Shown here: piece after piece, positions 23,088 through 26,673 of the stretch
Position numbering within the stretch: position 1 is the first letter of the stretch
Layout of the letters: each line of letters opens with the position of its first letter
Origin: JAUXLW01 sp964195005
GTDB taxonomy: Bacteria; Actinomycetota; Acidimicrobiia; Spongiisociales; SHLN01
NCBI GenBank assembly: GCA_964195005.1
Contig: CAXMOO010000136.1
Location: forward strand, 1-26,673
Reading direction: 5' to 3'
DNA: 26,673 nucleotides
Made by a program: the position numbers and the translations under genes
The notes under the pieces: model-generated
The model's input: the letters and a program-made list of their open reading frames with translations, nothing else
Database searches by the model: none
Told to the model about the DNA's origin: nothing

Positions 23088-23399
23088 CCGGCGGAGCCGC
23101 TCCTCAGTTCCTTGCGGTTCCGAAGAGTGTTCAGAGGTTTCCCTCTTCACAACCGACAAGCTACGCGACGGCCTGAGTCTCGTCAAATCCACCCGCTACA
23201 TTGTTTTCGCGCTTCAGTAATCGTTTTCGCGGCGTCCCTTTCCGCCAGACGTGAGCACTCGAGAGCGAGGGAGGAGTCAAGACAATGACCCTCACCGATC
23301 TCCCCGGCCACCACTCCCTCATGCATGGACCGGGCTCATGGGTGCCGCGCGTTCGGGCATACGGGTCACACCCGGGGGACGGTGTCGTGGAGGTGGGTC

Positions 23400-23489
23400 A
23401 TGCCGTGGGGGGAGCGTTCTGTCATTCAGCAACGCCGCGAGCTGGTGAACCTGATCGGGTCGGGACTGTCGGAATCACCCCGAGGGTGA
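23400..23489 (+). pseudogene. N-terminal stub of an IS481/IS3-like transposase
   Basis: The 29-codon frame opens MPWGERSVIQQRRELVNLIG, which resembles the start of IS481-type integrases (MPW-x-E-x-S-V-x-x-x-R-x-x-x-V). It stops after SGLSESPRG, before the helix-turn-helix that normally follows. GGAGGT lies six bases upstream. The DDE catalytic domain is absent from the window. The match rests on a short stretch and is by eye, so it could be coincidence. Confidence 0.5.
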
Positions 23490-23493
23490 GGTC

Positions 23494-23534
23494 TAACTTG
23501 CAAAGCTTTCTTTGCAAAGGTATCTTTGCATTAT
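23494..23534 (+). promoter_or_regulatory. Promoter overlapped by a double palindromic operator upstream of the arsR-type gene
   Basis: Two overlapping inverted repeats of the form GCAAAG-N4-CTTTGC lie at 23500-23515 (spacer CTTT) and 23514-23529 (spacer GTAT); they share the GC at 23514-23515. A promoter TTGCAA (23498-23503), 17 nt, TATCTT (23521-23526) lies within the same bases, with the ATG eight bases further on. A repressor bound here would cover both promoter boxes, so autorepression by the adjacent ArsR-type protein is the obvious reading. Confidence 0.75.
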
Positions 23535-24110
23535 ATGAGAAAGCCACGAGTAACCAACGTCGAGGGCCCCGAGCGTTTGAAGGCGCTCGCCCACCCGTTG
23601 CGAATGCGCTTGCTGGGTCTCCTGCGGCTGGAAGGCCCGGGCACCGCTTCCTCCTTTGCCAAGAAGCTGAATGAGAGCAGCGGGGCCACCAGCTACCACC
23701 TGCGCCAGCTGGCACGCCACGGCTTCATCGAAGTTGATGAGGAGTTGGGCACCGGTCGCGAGAAATGGTGGAAAGCCGCACACGACATCACCCACTGGTC
23801 GATGGCCGACTTTCTGGATGACCCGGCTGCGGCGGCGGTAGCCGACACTATGCGCCGCCAAATACTCAGCACTCAGGCGGAGTTCCTCAACGCATATTTC
23901 GAGAAAGAGCACGAATGGGGCCGGGATTGGATCGATGCAGCCGCGCTCGATGACCAATGGATCTACCTGGATCCCGCCGGCCTGCGGGCCCTCACGTCTG
24001 CCATTCACACTCTGATCGACGAGCACGACCTGGGACCCGACGCCGGGCCCGACGTCGAGCGGGTCGCCGTCCTCTTGCAGGCCTTCCCCACCGAAGGGCT
24101 ACCGATATGA
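23535..24110 (+). CDS. ArsR/HTH_20-type winged-helix transcriptional repressor
   Basis: A 191-aa regulator. The N-terminal winged helix reads ERLKALAHPLRMRLLGLL, then ASSFAKKLNESSGATSYHLRQLARHGFIEV with an EKWWKAA wing. The C-terminal half is helical and acidic with no known ligand motif. There is no Cys in the protein, so thiol-based arsenic or heavy-metal sensing as in classic ArsR is excluded; an organic ligand is more likely. I use the ATG at 23535; a TTG at 23526 is in frame but lies inside the operator. It overlaps the MFS gene as ATGA, so repressor and exporter form one operon that it probably controls through the double operator. Confidence 0.9.
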   Translation: MRKPRVTNVEGPERLKALAHPLRMRLLGLLRLEGPGTASSFAKKLNESSGATSYHLRQLARHGFIEVDEELGTGREKWWKAAHDITHWSMADFLDDPAAAAVADTMRRQILSTQAEFLNAYFEKEHEWGRDWIDAAALDDQWIYLDPAGLRALTSAIHTLIDEHDLGPDAGPDVERVAVLLQAFPTEGLPI

Positions 24111-25411
24111 GTGAGTCGGCGCTCGGTCGGGTCAGGCGTAATTTCCTCATCGTGCTCGGGCTGCGCTGGCTCTCCGTGGGCCTCATCATCCCCACGATGG
24201 TTCTGGCGATGCAGTCTCGCGGGCTGAGCCTCACCGAGATCGGATTGGTGCTCGCCACCTACAGCATCACTGTGGCGATCCTCGAGCTACCCACAGGTGG
24301 GTTGGCCGACGCCCTGGGACGCCGCCCGGTGTTGGCCCTGGCTTCGGCCATCAGCATCATGGGACTGCTCATTTTTCTCTTTGCCCAAAACACGGCTGCT
24401 TTCATCGCCTCGTGGGTGATCCTGGGGGCAGGCCGGGCCCTGGACTCGGGAGCTCTCGAGGCCTGGTTTGTCGACGCTACCCACGAGTTCGACCCCGACG
24501 CCGACCTCCAACCGGGGCTGTCTCGAGCCGGAGTTGTGACCGGGCTGGCCCTTGCAGGCGGCTCACTCGCCGGGGGGCTCATCCCCAAGCTGTTGCCGGG
24601 CCTGGCGGTCGACGGCGAAGCCATCCTCACGGAGCTCACCGTGCCCGTGCTGGCGGCGCTGATCGTGGGGACCTTGCATCTGCTTGCCACCATTGCGCTC
24701 GTCACCGAAGAGGCGGTGGGGCGACGCCGGGACAACCTTCGGGAATCCATCTCCGAGGTTCCGACCGTGGTCAGAGAGGGCCTCAGAATCGCGGTTCGGC
24801 AACCAGTGGTGAGGGCCCTGTTTCTCGCGATGGTGACGGTGGGCGTGATGATCCAAAGCATCGAGGCCCTGTGGCAGCCGCGGTTCTCTGATCTGCTCGA
24901 CGGCGCCGCAGGCAACACCGAACTATTCGGATTCCTGGCAACTGCGGCATTTCTCGCCGCCGCTGCCGGCTCGGCTCTGAGCCCCTGGCTTTCGAGACGG
25001 CTCGGACGTCGGGATGCCTTGCTGACTGCCGGCGTGCACGTGGCAGGAGGAGCGGCCTTACTGGGACTGGCGGCGGTCGGAGGGTTCGCGAGCTCAGCCC
25101 TCCTGTACACGTCCGTGTACATTTTCGTCGGGATTGCCGGACCACTGCACAACCAGATGCTCCACGATCAGGTGTCGGCCGAACAGCGCTCGACAATCCT
25201 CTCGCTCGACTCACTCGCCCTCCAGCTCGGAGCACTGGCCGGCACCCTCACACTCCCCGCCCTGGCGGAGGCGGCCGGTATCCCCCTGGCCTGGACCGTG
25301 GCAGCTGCAGTCTTGATCATCGGCGGAGGGGCATACGTCGCCATCGACCGGCGGAACAGGAAGTCGGGCACCTCGGTCTCCCGAAATGGCCAAAAGGCCC
25401 CGGTCGGCTGA
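24107..25411 (+). CDS. MFS exporter coupled to the ArsR-type repressor
   Basis: A 434-aa major facilitator with about 12 helices. Motif A is GGLADALGRR. The embedded SGALEAWFVDATHEFDPDADL and the C-terminal-half EQRSTILSLDSLALQLG match the same positions in the MFS protein at 9896-11134, marking them as paralogues. Its ATG overlaps the repressor stop by 4 nt. The control by an HTH_20 repressor and the family suggest an inducible drug or metabolite efflux pump; the substrate is unknown. The frame is open upstream to 23957, but that part is the repressor's shadow. Confidence 0.9.
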   Translation: MSESALGRVRRNFLIVLGLRWLSVGLIIPTMVLAMQSRGLSLTEIGLVLATYSITVAILELPTGGLADALGRRPVLALASAISIMGLLIFLFAQNTAAFIASWVILGAGRALDSGALEAWFVDATHEFDPDADLQPGLSRAGVVTGLALAGGSLAGGLIPKLLPGLAVDGEAILTELTVPVLAALIVGTLHLLATIALVTEEAVGRRRDNLRESISEVPTVVREGLRIAVRQPVVRALFLAMVTVGVMIQSIEALWQPRFSDLLDGAAGNTELFGFLATAAFLAAAAGSALSPWLSRRLGRRDALLTAGVHVAGGAALLGLAAVGGFASSALLYTSVYIFVGIAGPLHNQMLHDQVSAEQRSTILSLDSLALQLGALAGTLTLPALAEAAGIPLAWTVAAAVLIIGGGAYVAIDRRNRKSGTSVSRNGQKAPVG

Positions 25412-25423
25412 GTTCCTCTCTCA

Positions 25424-25450
25424 TACAGTGGCACCGTGCGACTTGAGGGG
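25424..25450 (+). promoter_or_regulatory. -10 box and ribosome-binding site of the URO-D gene
   Basis: TACAGT (25424-25429) is a plausible -10 box. GAGGGG (25445-25450) lies five bases before the ATG at 25456, giving a short leadered mRNA, unlike most starts in this window. Confidence 0.45.
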
Positions 25451-25455
25451 CATAC

Positions 25456-26622
25456 ATGACACCACGGACAAGGATGCTTGCCGCCATCAACCACGAGGAG
25501 CCAGACCGAGTTCCCATCGTCCTCGGTGTGAGCAACGCGACCGGAATCAAAGCGAAGCCATATCGAGAGCTCAAGGAGTTGTTGGGCATCACCGCCGAGG
25601 AGAGGTACATCTACGAGTGGCCTGAGCTCGGCACTGTGCTCCCGGACGAAGAAGCGCTGGTACGGCTCGGCACCGACGTTCGGGGTGTTTTCGATGTCGA
25701 GCCTGCGCATATCCTCGAGCGGAACGCGCACCGCCCGGAACATTCCGACTACATCAATTCATGGGGCTCGGGCGCCATCGAGGTCGGTGAGGAAGAATGG
25801 TTTCCCATGGTGTGGCCGCTGGTTGATGCCACCACGGAAGCTGAGCTCGACGACTATCCATGGCCGGACATGAACGACCCCACCCGCGTGGCTCACGTTG
25901 CCGCCGAAAGCGCCCGGCTGGCCGCCGAGAACGAGTACGCGATCATGGCGACTCCCTGGCTGCTGTTCCCATTCGAGCGGGCGTTTGCCATGCAGGGTAT
26001 GGAGGCGTTCCTGTTGAACATGGCTCTCCACCCTGATTTTGCCGAGGCGTTGCTGTGGAAGATTGCCGAGCTCTGCAAGGTGCTCATGGGCCATTTCCTG
26101 GAAGCGCTAGGCCCCAACGTCGACATCATCAAGATCGGCGACGACCTCGGGACCCAGGACAGCCTCTTGATCTCCCCGGCCATGTACCGGAGTGTTCTCA
26201 AGCCGATACACGCCGACTACATCGCTTTCATCAAGGAACGAACCAGTGCCAAGGTCTTCTTCCACACCGACGGCGATGTCTTCCCGCTCATCGACGACTT
26301 CATCGAGATGGGCGTAGACATCCTCAACCCGATCCAGACGAGTGCCGGAAAGATGTCGAACCTGCAGGAGTTGAAGAGTCGCTGGGGGGACCAGCTGTCC
26401 TTTTGCGGCGCGATCGACACTCAGCGACTCCTCCCGCAGGGCTCGCCCGAGGAAGTTCGGGAAGAGGTGCGTCGGGTGCTCGAGGTTATGGCGCCGGGAG
26501 GCGGCTACATGGTGAGCTCGGTGCATACGGTAATGAACGACGTTCCGGCCGAGAACATCCTGGCGATGGTCGATGCCACCATGCAATATGGCAGATATCC
26601 ATTGCCGACGGCAATCGACTGA
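25456..26622 (+). CDS. URO-D (uroporphyrinogen decarboxylase/methyltransferase) superfamily protein
   Basis: A 388-aa protein that opens MTPRTRMLAAINHEEPDRVPI, the hallmark of the bacterial URO-D superfamily branch that includes corrinoid methyltransferases (MtaA/CmuA) and O-demethylases. IIKIGDDLGTQDSLLISPAMYRSVLKP and MGVDILNPIQTSAGKM are typical. In MtaA-type enzymes zinc is held by H-x-C plus a later C; here H270 is in FHTDGD (Cys replaced by Asp) and C317 is in SFCGAID. It is not HemE: the length and these motifs differ. The substrate is unknown; no corrinoid protein gene is adjacent. It follows the efflux pair across 44 bp with its own promoter. Confidence 0.88.
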   Translation: MTPRTRMLAAINHEEPDRVPIVLGVSNATGIKAKPYRELKELLGITAEERYIYEWPELGTVLPDEEALVRLGTDVRGVFDVEPAHILERNAHRPEHSDYINSWGSGAIEVGEEEWFPMVWPLVDATTEAELDDYPWPDMNDPTRVAHVAAESARLAAENEYAIMATPWLLFPFERAFAMQGMEAFLLNMALHPDFAEALLWKIAELCKVLMGHFLEALGPNVDIIKIGDDLGTQDSLLISPAMYRSVLKPIHADYIAFIKERTSAKVFFHTDGDVFPLIDDFIEMGVDILNPIQTSAGKMSNLQELKSRWGDQLSFCGAIDTQRLLPQGSPEEVREEVRRVLEVMAPGGGYMVSSVHTVMNDVPAENILAMVDATMQYGRYPLPTAID

Positions 26623-26633
26623 CGCCCGTCGGC
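26604..26633 (+). terminator. Hairpin at the URO-D stop codon, weak terminator candidate
   Basis: GCCGACGG (26604-26611) pairs perfectly with CCGTCGGC (26626-26633) around a 14-nt loop containing the stop codon. There is no T-run after it, so intrinsic termination is uncertain. Confidence 0.3.
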
Positions 26634-26673
26634 GATAGCTCTAAGACATGGACGACACCGGCGCCATTGTCTC

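Larger units (their letters stand above)
22900..23493. other. Gene-poor region with strong hairpins and a transposase remnant
   Basis: This nearly 600-bp stretch holds no convincing intact gene. Open frames at 23001-23288 and 23285-23674 lack recognisable folds; the second has a GGGAGGAG upstream but runs on through the next gene's operator. Contents: a 6-bp hairpin just after the peptidase gene (22938-22962), a strong hairpin pair (23015-23087), a 9-bp direct repeat GTTTTCGCG spaced 20 bp apart (23203-23211 and 23223-23231), and an IS481-like transposase stub (23400-23489). The whole looks like a decayed insertion site with some structured sequence. Confidence 0.5.

Noticed and set aside
23285..23674. 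129-codon frame with GGGAGGAG upstream
   Set aside because: It runs through the double operator and into the repressor gene in another frame and has no recognisable domain; only its start signal is attractive.
26648..26673. Possible start of another gene (ATG, eight codons)
   Set aside because: Too short to judge; no clear ribosome-binding site and only a weak -10-like sequence precede it.
1..26673. tRNA, rRNA or CRISPR features
   Set aside because: Gaps were scanned by eye for T-loop signatures, rRNA segments and regular spaced repeats; none was convincing, although this is not a covariance-model search.

Overview
The window is GC-rich chromosomal DNA, most likely from a high-GC actinobacterium. 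An Acidimicrobiia-like metagenomic lineage is my best guess, which a 26 kb window cannot prove. The basis is an InhA-type enoyl reductase, an F420-type luciferase-like oxidoreductase, the recG-rsmD-coaD-(coiled-coil protein) order next to a zinc-type rpmB, DUF4388 and DUF3352 proteins, a stand-alone RAM-domain protein, and many start codons placed 6-9 nt behind a TANNNT box, as in leaderless actinobacterial mRNAs.

Layout. 1-3174: an arsenite-oxidase-like redox module. A Rieske small subunit and a molybdopterin large subunit (cut by the window edge) are translationally coupled on the minus strand; a membrane-anchored cupredoxin diverges from them. 3175-8182: a DUF4388 protein, then the minus-strand chain recG-rsmD-coaD-coiled-coil protein, each junction a 4-nt overlap, with rpmB diverging from recG. 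8280-13337: a DUF3352 membrane-anchored protein, an MFS transporter and an F420-type oxidoreductase on the minus strand, and an FMN alpha-hydroxy-acid oxidase. 13356-18164: a degenerate cold-shock-like protein, a RAM-domain protein, ddl, a large orphan membrane histidine kinase and an InhA-type fabI whose 3' end overlaps the kinase by 90 nt. 18393-22899: two compact divergent promoters, one between a four-helix membrane protein and an amidohydrolase (followed by a coiled-coil protein), the other between a PH-SHOCT protein and an M3 oligopeptidase.

22900-23534 is the only long stretch without a convincing gene. It holds strong hairpins and the N-terminal stub of an IS481-like transposase. After it comes an ArsR-type repressor with a two-site palindromic operator lying over its promoter, coupled to an MFS exporter, and then a URO-D-family protein.

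Working together: the first module looks like a periplasmic electron-input system (molybdenum enzyme, Rieske protein, blue-copper carrier). The recG-to-rpmB block, ddl and fabI are housekeeping. The repressor-exporter pair is a self-contained efflux operon. The most unusual items are the arsenite-oxidase-like module with a substituted active-site residue, the operator array, the structured non-coding regions and the kinase/fabI antisense overlap.
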